Source: Gossypium raimondii
Taxonomy: Eukaryota; Streptophyta; Magnoliopsida; Malvales; Malvaceae
Reading direction: 5' to 3'
Assembly (NCBI RefSeq): GCF_025698545.1
Contig: NC_068575.1
Location: forward strand, 59,405,980-59,469,979
DNA length: 64,000 bases
The notes under the pieces are model-generated. The model was not told the DNA's origin. It was given only the letters and a program-made list of their open reading frames with translations, and searched no databases. Shown here piece after piece: positions 11,321 through 21,521 of this stretch; positions within the stretch are counted from its first letter, which is position 1; each line of letters begins with the position of its first letter. A program made the translations under genes and the position numbers.

Positions 11321-14300
11321 ATAAGTTGTTTTCTTTAATGGCAACAGATGCAGTTTCAGGTAATGATAATGGTAACCATCCCTCCATTCATATTTCCTCT
11401 TCTGATCCTGATCCTGGGTGTGGTTTTTTGAGGAAAATTTAGCAGTTTCCCAAACATGATACAATAAAACTAGGTGAGCGTAATTTTCTGTTGTGGAAAC
11501 AATAAGTCTTGTTGATTCTTGAAGGGTACGGACTACAAGATTTCGTTCTTGGCACTGTTAGTGTTCCTCCACAGTCTCTTGTTGAAAGTGATGGCAATCT
11601 TGTGGCTAATCCTGACTTCTTGGTTCACAAACAGCAAAACAAGCTGTTGGCTTCTTGGCTGTTATCCACGATTTTTGATGATATTCTGGTACATCTTGCT
11701 GATGCTCGTTCGAGCTTTGATATCTGAAGTGCTGTTATTCGGAGGGTTGCTACTAAATCTACTATGTCAGTCTCTACTTTACGACATACTTTGTATTCTC
11801 AAAAGAAAGGGCATCTCACCATTAAAGAATATTTGTCCAAGATAAAAATTTTGTTTGACACATTGGTTGCTGCTGGTCATCTCGTGTCTGCACTGGAACA
11901 TAATAGCATTATTCTTGCTGGATTGCCCATAGAGTATGAATCAATCTGTGTTGTCGCTTCAGCAATGCCTGTTTCTCTTGATCTTCTTGCTGAAATGTTG
12001 ATTAATTGTGAGGCTTGACAGCAAGACTCAGTTTTGAGCATGCCTTTGCAGGTTAATATGGCTCAACAAAGTGCAACTAATGCCAAAAATACTGAGCAGC
12101 TTGAAAGTGGTTCTCGACCACCTTATAGAGGCCGTGGCTCTCGGTCGTTTCGAGGCAGAGGTTAAGAAAGGCGTTTTGCTCACAATAAGCCTCAGTGTTA
12201 GTTGTGTGGTCGCATTGGTCATACAGTTTAGAAATGCTACTACAGGTTTGATGAGTCATTTGAAGGTGTGTCCAACCAACCTATGCAAGCTCATTGTCAT
12301 CAGTTTCAGGATATTTCAAACTCATTTTGTGGAGGTCCTCATTGATGTTCTCAAAAGCCCTCTGTGCATCATTCTGACTTGCAAGTCAATACTACTTCTA
12401 CAAATAGTCATTTTTCTACAGGATCTTTGAATACAAAGGTCTGGTATCCCGACTCCAGAGCTTCTAATCATGTTACCAGTGATCTGGAAAATTTGCATGA
12501 GGCTACCCAATACACAAGTAACAACACGCTCTTCATGAGCAATGGTATGTCTGTGCCAGTAGCTAACATTGGGTCTTCTTCCTTTGCAAGTTCTAATAAA
12601 GTTTTTCATCTGAAATGTGTATTGCATGTCCCACAAATCTGCAAGAACTTATTATATGTTGCTCAATTTGCTAATGATAATCAAGTTTTATTTGAATTTC
12701 ATCCATTCCATTGCTTTGTGAAGGATATCAAGACAGGGAAAATACTGCTGGTGGGCCGCATTCATAATGGCTTGTATCAGTTCGATTTGTCAGACACTCA
12801 AAGCTGCACTGCTGCATTAGCTTCATATACTACTGTTCACACCACCTCCCTAGAGCTACCTGGTTCTAATGTTTCATTTTTTGACCTGTGGCACAAACGC
12901 CTTGGTCATCCTTGTAATAAGACTATTATGTCAGTTCTTCAAAAATGTAATCTTGCTTCAAAAGTTTCAATGATGAATTCAATTTGTTCAGCATGTCAAC
13001 TTGGCAAGTTTTATAAGTTACCATTCTCTCCTTCTACAACTGTGTACACAGCTCTTTTTGAGCTTCTTGTCTCTGACTTATGGGGTCCTGCTCCTATGGC
13101 ATCTGAAGGATATTTTTATTATATTTCTTTTGTGGATGTACACTCGATGTACGTTTGGATCTATCTTATCAACCGAAAGTCTAAGGCTTTAGACAAATTT
13201 CTTCAATTGCAGAAATTGGTGGAGGTTCAATTTGGTTGTAAAATTAAAGCTCTTCAAATAGATTAGGGATGAGAGTTTCGTTCTTTTCCAAAGGTTCTTT
13301 CTCGACTAGGGATTCAGCACAGGTTGTCTTGTCCTCATACATCTGAACAAAATGGTTTGGTTGAGAGGAAGCATAGACATTTGGTTGACACTGGACTAAC
13401 CTTGCTAGCTCAAGCTAACATGCCTATGCACTTTTAGGCTCATACCTTCATTAGTGTTGCATATCTTGTAAACAGACTTCCACCTACAGTTCTAGCTGGT
13501 AAGTCACCTTTTAAAGTATTGCATAAGACTGTGCCAAGCTACAAGCATCTAAGCGTGTTTGGATGTAGGTGTTATCCTTATCTTAGACCATTTAATACTC
13601 ATAAACTTCAATTTTGGTCCAGACCATGTGTATTTCTTGGTTATAGTCTTGTTCACAAGGGATATAAGTGTCTTGTTGACAACAGCAGAGTGTTTATTTC
13701 TAGGCATGTGGTTTTCAATGAGGGGTGCTTTCCTTTTGGCAGTTCTGCTAGCTCTACTAGTGATTTGTTACACACACAATTTGGTTTACAGCATCAATGG
13801 TCTTCAGTTCCAGTTGTGGTGCCTTTTAAGGGTCACTCCAGGTTAGTTCTCCTAGTGTCTCTATTTCCTCAAATCACCAGGTTTCAGGTTGCATGTCAGG
13901 GTCTGCTCCTTCTCATTCTACTCCACTCCCCTTTAAGTCCACTAGTTTTCGAGTGCAGCCTCATACTCATACTTCACCAGGGTCTGCATCTTTCAGTAGT
14001 AATTCTAATTCTGCCTCATTTTCTCTTCCTGATCTTGTCATTCCTCCAGTTTTGGTTGCTCAGAATCCTCCTGTCAACTCCCATGTCAATGCTCATCCTA
14101 TGACAACCAGATCCAAGAATGGTATTTTTAAGCCCAGGGTGTTCTCTGCTGAGCTGAGTGAGACAGAGCCTGCTACAATTGACAAGGCCCTTGCGAGCAA
14201 AGAATGGGCGCTCGCAGCTTAACAAGAGTATGATGCTCTCCTGAAGAATGATACCAAGGATTTGGTTCCCTTACTAACAAATCGACGAGCTGTGGGGTGT

Positions 14301-14643
14301 AAATGAGTTTTCAAGCTCAAAAGTCGTTCAAATGGCACCATTGCTCGATACAAAGGTCGTCTGGTGGTTAAAGGCTATCTTCAAGAAGCTGGGGTTGATT
14401 TTCAGGACACATTCAGTCCTATTGTTAAGTCAACAACTATTACAGTTGTCTTGGTAGTGGCGGTTTAGTTTGGCTGGCAAAGCAGGCAGGTGGACATCAA
14501 CAATGCCTTTCTCAATGGTGACCTGTCAGAGGAAATTTATATGCTTCAACCACTTGGATTCGAACAGAACCATGGTGACAAACCAATGGTATGTAAGCTA
14601 AAGAAGGCTCTGTATGGCCTCAAACAGGCTCCTAAGGCCTGGT

Positions 14644-16697
14644 TGTAACAGCCCGATTTTGAGTCTAGTCAGAACAGTGGTTTTTCGACTACAAATCCGA
14701 CTAGAAAAAAATTATTTTTATTATATGTTTATGGTCTACAATTTCATGGAATGATTTCGTGAAAATTTCGTTTGAAAATTTTGACGTTTGAGCACTCAAT
14801 TTATTTAAAAGGTCTAAATTGATATGTGATCCCGAAAATTTTTACAGTAAGAGAGTAGGGATTCTTGATATAGTAAAATAAGTAAATTTCGAGGACGAAA
14901 TTTATTTTAAGGGGAAGAGAACTGTAATACCCCGAAAATTTTTACAGTAAGATATTATCTTTGATATAGTAAGGAAATAAAGTGACAAAAAGAAGAATTT
15001 TGAGTTATGACAACATTGGGAAATATATGAATGATTTGTGTATAATTGGTCATAGGCTTGATTACAATTGATAAACGATGAAATAGAAATGATGCTTATA
15101 TTTGTGCATTATTGGTCATGGTTTAAGCTCATGTGTGAAAATAAAGTTTCATAGTATGTGTGTATGGTATATTCGGTATATGATTTGGCATGAAATAATG
15201 TCATGAATGGTTTATGAATTAACACATATTGGTAAGCGTGATACATGAATTAACACATATTGATAAGCGTGATACATGCTTAGGCTTTGGCCAAGTAGTG
15301 GCTAGATTATGCCACGTTAAATTTATAAATTATGCATTGAAATGGTAAGTGCCTAATTGAAAATATGCTTGTGATCAAGAAAAGGGTGGTAAGGTTTAAA
15401 TTATGTAATCTCTAGTGAAATGGTTTAACATGTGGTTAGTTCAAAAAAAGAGTTATGTTTAAATACACTAGCTTGCGACTATGGTTGAATGATATGTTTA
15501 TATATTGTGTGATGTGTATAGAAAATGAGTGTGGAAATGTAATGAAATAGTAAGTTCATATGGCTGAAATTTAATGATTAAATGTTAATTTCATGAATTA
15601 TATAGTATATGATGATATATATTTGTTGATGGATTGAGAATAAAATAACAATACGAAAAATCGAGTAAATGATCAAATTGAGAGGAACATCGGATTTGAG
15701 TACTTCTAACAAGTGACAAGTGATAAGTGGTAGCTTTAGCTACACTTATCTGATCAGTGACAAGTAACAAGTGATAAGTGGTAGCTTTAGCTACACTTAA
15801 CTGATCAGTGACAAGTGATAAGTGGTAGCTTTAGCTACACTTATCTGATTAGTGACAAGTGACAAGTGATAAGTGGTAGCTTTAGCTACACTTATCTGAT
15901 CAGTGACAAGTAACAAGTGATAAGTGGTAGCTTTAGCTACACTTATCTGATCAGTGACAAGTGACAAGTGATAAGTGGTAGCTTTAGCTACACTTATCTT
16001 ATCAGTGACAAGTAACAAGTGATAAGTGGTAGCTTTAGCTACACTTATCTGATCAGGGACAAGTGACAAGTGATAAATGTGATCCGTGTAAGACCGTGGC
16101 AGTGCTATGGCTTCGGAAAGTTATAAGTGATCATATGCAAGACCATAGTTATACTATGACAAAGTGGAAGGGAAATACTCAATTTTCCATAACCGTTCCC
16201 TAATTTGATTAAGAATGGTAAGTGAGAAATGGGCCCAAAAGAATTAAAGTAAATGGATAAGTGGTAGTGTATTTATACCAGGATGATGTTGTTATTTAAG
16301 CTAAAGTGATATTTACATTGCAAAATTGAGTTAAATGGTATAATCAATAAACGTTGAGTTAAATGGTAATTACGTATTAGTGTTGAACTTAATGACATTG
16401 AATTGTACGTGAATTAAATGGAAAATGCTAGTGATATAATTTAAATTGTGAGCATGAGAAATTACGAATTGAATGAAATGAAAATGATGCATTGAATTGC
16501 ATGAGTATGTATCGGGTCTAGTAGGCCCTATTTATTATGATTATAAATTGTGAAGAATTATAAAAGCATGTTAATAATTTTGAAAGTTTTAATTTAGATG
16601 TAATTTTATAACTAGGATAAATACGTTTACAAGTGTATGTGTTCTGGTAATGCCTCGTACCCTATTCAGGTGTTGGATACGGGTAAGGAGTGTTACA
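14644..16697 (+). mobile_element. Gypsy-type LTR block nested in the copia reverse transcriptase
   Basis: It begins TGTAACAGCCCGATTTTGAG and ends ..CGGGTAAGGAGTGTTACA, the inverted TGTAACA/TGTTACA termini of gypsy LTRs. It interrupts the copia codons for KAW|FSK; flanks are CTGGT (14639-14643) and GTGGT (16698-16702), a 5-bp duplication with one change. It is more than a simple solo LTR. At 14882-14921 there is a gypsy internal 3' tail (TTCGAGGACGAAATTT) and a polypurine tract (AAGGGGAAGAGAA), followed at 14923 by a second LTR start, TGTAATACCCCG. A stretch beginning CCCGAAAATTTTTACAGTAA is present at 14831 and again at 14931. The block is best read as a collapsed or recombined element. No protein-coding domain is left. 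Confidence 0.78.
15712..16075 (+). repeat. 51-bp minisatellite with an internal hairpin, seven copies
   Basis: The unit is about 51 bp (one copy shorter, near 15,810), with seven clear copies and a decayed eighth. Each holds GATAAGTGGTAGCT-TT-AGCTACACTTATC, an inverted repeat differing by one base, flanked by GTGACAAGT repeats and TGATCA. The regular open frame on the minus strand (15797-16069, 17-residue repeat) is a by-product of the 51-bp period and is not considered a gene. Confidence 0.92.
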
Positions 16698-17757
16698 GTG
16701 GTTCTCTAAACTTTGAGATTTCCTACTGTGTTCACAGTTTTCTTTGGCCAAGTCTGATGGCTCACTTTTTATTAAGAAGACTGATGATGTGCTTTTATAT
16801 GTCTTGGTCTATATCGATGACATAATTATTACTGGAAACCATCAGGCTAGTATTGATCAGTTTGTTACAAACTTGGATACTTAGTTTTCTCTGAAGGATT
16901 TGGGACATCTCAGCTACTTTCTTGGAATTGAGGTGTCTTCCACCTCTGCTGGCTTGTTTCTCAGTCAGCGCAAGTATGTGCTCGATCTTCTCCGAAAGGC
17001 TAAAATGGATCATGCTAATAGCTTTCTTACACCCATACTCGCCTCTTCCATCTTGTCTCAGCACACTGGATGTGAGATTGAAAATGCATCTGAATATCGC
17101 AACATTGTAGGAGCACTGTAGTATGTGGTCATCACCAGACTAGAAATCACTTTTGCTGTCAACAAATTTTGTCAGTTCATGCATCGACCTCTTGATGCAC
17201 ATTTTAAAGCAATCAAACACATCATTCGATACCTGCAAGGTATTTTGGACTATGGCATTCAGTTTTCTCCAATTGCCACTTTGGATGTTGTTGGCTATTC
17301 AGATGCGAATTGATGCACTGATGTTGATGATCGAAGGTCAACCTCGAGGTTTTGTGGATCGAAGAAGCAACAGGTGGTCTCTAGGTCCATTGCAGAAGCT
17401 GAGTATAGAGGGCTAGCTCATACAGTGACTGAGGTGGTCTGGCTTGAGTCTTTATTGTCTGAACTCCATGTTTCACCTTCAAGGAAGACCACTGTGTGGT
17501 GTGATAACTCTGGAGCTGTTACGGTTTCTGCCAATCCAGTGATGCATTCGAAGTTTAAACATGTTAAATTTAACTTATATTTTGTTAGAGAAAAGGTTGC
17601 TGTTGGGAAGCTAAGTGTGGGACATGTTCCAGCACAGAAGTAAGTTGCGAATGTGTTTACAAAGCCTTTAACAGTGCCTTTGTTTACAAAGTTTAGATCG
17701 TGTCTTAAGGTGACTATGAAAGCTGATCACTCAGCAGGAGTCAAGACGATGGGAGCA

Positions 17758-17922
17758 TGTTAAGGAATGAAAGAAGTTGTGGTAGTTAGCTGGTATTCTG
17801 GTATTAGTTAGTTAGCTGTTAATACTTAGTGTTATAAATACAGTGAGCTTGTATTTCAGATGTATGTTAAGAATATACAACTATTATTCAGTTTTTCAAT
17901 GTTCTTCTCTTAATTCTCTTTA
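17758..17922 (+). repeat. 3' LTR of the copia element
   Basis: 165 bp from TGTTAAGG to CTCTTTA, preceded by a purine-rich GATGGGAGCA segment (probable polypurine tract). It keeps a TATA-like ATAAATAC at about 17,836. See the 5' LTR for differences. Confidence 0.9.
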
Positions 17923-18579
17923 ATCTCCATTTGGAGATATTAGAGATTATTGAATAAAATAGGTAGATCTGTTTTTTTTCTCCCAGCTTCATTCTTTCTG
18001 GTTTCACTAGTTGAGGCAAAAGGTGAATAGTTTTAGGGATTTGTGGGTAGATACGGAGTGGGTTGGTGTCGATGATGAAGATTGTTGGCAATAATATGGT
18101 CTATGGGTGACTTTTCAAGGGCAAATGATTTTTTTTAGATTTGAAGAATTAATGATAAAGTTAATTAATTATTTTCTTTAAATGGCGAAGCGATTTTTTT
18201 TAGGTACTAACTTGATGATATGACAAGAACACATTAGACGAGATGTTTTTTAGTGGATATGTCAATATCTTCAATAAAAGTTTGAGTGTTAATTTTTGGA
18301 GGTACCAATGTGGCAATGTGCTGGAGCACCAAATTCTTTAGGTTTAGGGCTAACTAAAATTTACATTAGGGCTAACTAAATTCTTTTAAAATTATTAATT
18401 TTATCGAAATAAGGGTAACTGAACATGAATTTCAAAATTTAAAAGGTTAAAAGATTAATTTCTTAAAAAAATTGGCATATGTTAACCATTACAAAATATG
18501 TTCAACATGATCTTGTATTTTTCCTTTAGGCTAGAAGCCAACAAAATGCAAAGGAAAAGCTTTAAACATATGTATAATT
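17923..18579. other. Non-genic stretch between two retroelements
   Basis: No open frame of interest and no recognised repeat other than the target duplication at its start. Confidence 0.55.
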
Positions 18580-18719
18580 AAGGAGGCTAAAAACATCATC
18601 ATTCAGCACATCAAGAATCATTTTAAGAAGGTTTAAAAGTAATTGTAGCCCAGATCCATTTGTTAGAGCTAATTTCGTATCTGTATAACTAAGGAGGCCA
18701 AAAACATCATCATTCAGCG
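18580..18719. repeat. 111-bp direct duplication, second copy split by an LTR
   Basis: AAGGAGGC.AAAAACATCATC starts at 18580 and again at 18691. The second copy stops at ATTCAGC, where the LTR at 18720 begins; the rest (AAGGTCTAAAAGTACTTGTAGCCC..) resumes at about 21,523 after the LTR. Roughly 19 bp present in the first copy are missing at the junction. Confidence 0.8.
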
Positions 18720-19702
18720 GGTCAACAGCTCGGTTTTGACCCTAGTCGGACAGTGGTTTCAGGACCACAAATTCGAGTTAGAAAAATATTTTAATATTAT
18801 TTTCCGTGCTTAAAGTATGTGAATTAGTATGTGTGAAATTTTCGTGATTTAATTTATCCGTTTGTGTGTTTAATTTGATAAAAAGAATTTAATCGCGTAA
18901 AGTGAAAATTTTGAAGTCTATTTGTTAAAGGCATTAAATTGATATAAAATGGAAATGTGGAGCACTTGCATGTCAATTACACCATTAATAATAGTGATGG
19001 AAAATATTAGACAAGGTTAGTTGAATTTTTATGTTAAATAATTAAGGCTAAAATAGTAATAAGTAAATAACATAATATTAAATAAAATAAAACACCAAAT
19101 TTTACATGCATTTGGTTTGGTTTTGCCGAAACTTGAAGAACAAAAGAGATATATTGGTGTTTTAGGTATTCGACACATTAGAAGCTAAAAATTGGTATGT
19201 ATTTTGTTTGATTTTTTTTAATTTTTACGTTTCTGAGATTGATGCTTAGAGTACTAGCTAGCCCATGCCTAAATTTTAGAATTTGACGATGAATTTGAGT
19301 TATGCCATCGTTGATTTTGTAAGCTTTGTGATGTTAAAAGGTGAAATATGAAAGCTTGACTCTTTAGCCTTCTCTTTTCCTTTTTCTTCAATTAGGTCCT
19401 CTCCTTTCTTTTCTTTCTCTTCAATTTCATATAAAACATATAACATTTATATATTAGAGAAAAACAATCAAATGATTTTCCTATATTATTTAATAAAAAT
19501 AAACATGTATGATATAATAAATTCATCATTTCTTACCTTAGCTCACATTTCAATTTAATTCATAACTATAATTATTTCTATTTCTATCACAATCTATACC
19601 TTATTTTTACTTAAATTCTACTTATAACTTAACTTAACTCTCAAATTTTCACTAATAAACCCTAATTTCAAATTTCTTACAATATTAAAATAAATTTTTT
19701 TC

Positions 19703-19761
19703 TAGCTCAGATTTGTGGTTACGAACCCACTATTCCGATTTACTGAAAATGGGTCATTACA
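19703..19761 (-). repeat. Fragment of a gypsy LTR 5' end in opposite orientation
   Basis: Read on the minus strand, the segment starts TGTAATGACCCATTTTCAGT and continues through a conserved AGTGGGTTCGTAACCACAAATCTGAG-like region, like the beginning of the LTR at 14644 (TGTAACAGCCCGATTTTGAG..ACAGTGG..ACAAATC). Its other end was not found. Confidence 0.6.
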
Positions 19762-20845
19762 ACATCTAGGACGTTGGCCTCGATTTGAGATTTAAGTGTA
19801 AGACCATGTCTGGGACATTGACGTCGTATATAATTACGTGTAAGACCCTGTCTGGGATAGTGGCATTGATATTTAATTACATGTAAGATCACGTCTGGGA
19901 CGTTGGCATTGTACGAGCTTTATGGAACTATCCGAATATCCTAATTGATTCTGAATAGTTTAACGAGCAATGTCAAGTTATGATCGAATGTGAAAATCTA
20001 ACTAAATGGTTCCGGTACGTGTGAATTAAAATGATTATAAAAGTAAGGTAAGTATAGTATTTGAGATGAAGATATGAAATTTGTTTGTTATAAAAGGCTA
20101 CTTATTTGTACATGTGATTATTCTTATTCAGCCAAATGACATTATAAGGTTAATGTTCATGTGATGATATAAATGAATTTGCAAGTATGATAAATGTATA
20201 TGTGGTTAAGGCTTTCTTGATTTGGCCTAATTTGGCCTAGTTTAATTGAATTATGTATGTCATTGAAATGATTTAATTGCTTATGACTTACTAAGCTATT
20301 TAAGCTTACTGTGTGTGTGTTTGTTCATTGTTTTATAGATTTAGAAAGCTAGTTACGAGCTCGGGGATCGTCAGAGAAATCCGTCACACTATCGATTACT
20401 ATTTCGGTATTTTTTTTAAAAAAAAGCTTGAATTATGAACCTATGGCATGTATAGGCTAGTACTTGTTTTGGTTGATTTTGAAATTGTAAATATAAAGCC
20501 ATGCGAAAATGACTATAGATGATGTTTATGTTTTTTTTGTATGTTCGGTCATGGTATATGTTCATGTTGGAAAAATTATGTTTCATGATATTTATATATG
20601 TGGTAGGATTTGCAAATGTGGATTGTTATGACTCGGTTCAAGTGAATTTGGTATGGTTGATGAATGTGTTTTAGTTGTGATTATTGTTGGCTTATTAATG
20701 AAATGTATAATTGGTATTATGAATTGGTTTAGAAGTGATAAATGATGTGATTATATGTTTGGTTAATGATAGGTTGATTGAATATGTATATATATAAGTA
20801 TGACATATTTGTCAATGAATGAATTGTTGGTAAATTATTTGATTC

Positions 20846-20847
<2 letters not shown>

Positions 20848-20889
<42 letters not shown>

Positions 20890-21014
20890 TCAATTTGGTG
20901 TATAAAATGTTGTTCAATTTGGTGTATATATGCTGTCCAATTGGTGTATAAATGTTGTCCAATTTGATTTATATATGTTGTCCAATTTGGTGTATATATG
21001 CTGTCCAATTTGGT

Positions 21015-21066
<52 letters not shown>

Positions 21067-21085
21067 CCGATTTGATGTATAAAAG
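20848..21085. repeat. AT microsatellites and an approximately 25-bp minisatellite in the LTR
   Basis: Pure TA runs lie at 20848-20886 and 21016-21061. Between and after them a unit close to TTGTCCAATTTGGTGTATATA is repeated about eight times. TA runs of this length are expected to vary between accessions. Confidence 0.88.
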
Positions 21086-21521
21086 CTGTCCAAAATAGGG
21101 TAGATTACCTATGTTTGTAATATGTTGTATAGTTAGTAAATTGAAATGAAATAAATGTGTACAAATAGATGTTTTGATATATGCTTGGTATATGATATGT
21201 AATGATAAATGTTTGAAAATGTTTTTAGTATTTGAATGATATCAAATTTTGATTAGGTAAATGATAATGATATGGTTGAATTATGAAACATGGTTGGTAT
21301 ATGTAATTTGATTAATGATGCATGTTTGATTTTAAATGGTTATGTGCTTATATACATATGAGAGAGAAAAAAAAACAAATATATATACGAAATGAAATTT
21401 AGTGATTGGGTTAGTCTAATTTATGCATAATTTTAAAATGAAAGAATGTTCTGAGTTGGATTTTGATCGATAATGCCTCGTAACCCTAATCCAGCTACGG
21501 ACACGGGTTCAGGGTGTTACA

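Larger units (their letters stand above)
11338..17690 (+). pseudogene. copia gag-pol polyprotein remnant
   Basis: A single original frame runs from ATG 11338 through gag (including a zinc-knuckle-like LCGRIGH segment near 12,200), a protease-like DSRASNH motif (about 12,450), the integrase zinc-binding HKRLGHP..C..C region (about 12,890-13,010) and the integrase core. It then shifts frame near 13,830-13,890 and continues with the linker (DKALASKEW) and reverse transcriptase ([32 protein letters not shown]). The frame is cut by the nested insertion, then resumes with YVLVYIDDIIITGN and ends with RNase H (EAEYRGLA, KHVKFNLYFVRE). More than a dozen in-frame stops are present, many at positions where a CAA, CAG, CGA or TGG codon would be expected, as produced by C-to-T change. 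No functional protein can be made. Confidence 0.9.
11136..17922 (+). mobile_element. Degenerate Ty1/copia retrotransposon with 5-bp target duplication
   Basis: The element is bounded by two short LTRs (11136-11307 and 17758-17922) and by identical ATCTC at 11131-11135 and 17923-17927. A primer-binding site follows the 5' LTR at once. The internal order gag, protease region, integrase, reverse transcriptase and RNase H is the copia order. A gypsy-type LTR block (14644-16697) is inserted in the reverse transcriptase region, so the original element was about 4.7 kb. Numerous in-frame stops and at least one frameshift show that it is dead. Confidence 0.93.
18720..21521 (+). mobile_element. Gypsy-type solo LTR, degenerate
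   Basis: The start GTCAACAGCTCGGTTTTGACC resembles the TGTAACAGCCCGATTTTGAG start of the LTR at 14644. The end ATGCCTCGTAACCCTAATCC..GTGTTACA (21,521) matches the same family of ends. No internal domain, primer site or second LTR was found, so it is called solo. It includes a three-fold repeat around AAGACC.TGTCTGGGAC (about 19,796-19,905), two AT microsatellites with a minisatellite, and a short piece of an LTR start on the opposite strand (19703-19761). Confidence 0.75.

Noticed and set aside
15797-16069. Open frame with a perfect 17-residue repeat on the minus strand
   Set aside because: It exists only because the minisatellite period (51 bp) is a multiple of three; it is inside an LTR and has no start context or domain.
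15700-16080. CRISPR-like array (regular repeats)
   Set aside because: The units are contiguous tandem copies without unique spacers, in plant nuclear DNA.
18720-21521. Full-length retrotransposon
   Set aside because: No primer site, polypurine tract, coding domain or second LTR was found between the ends.
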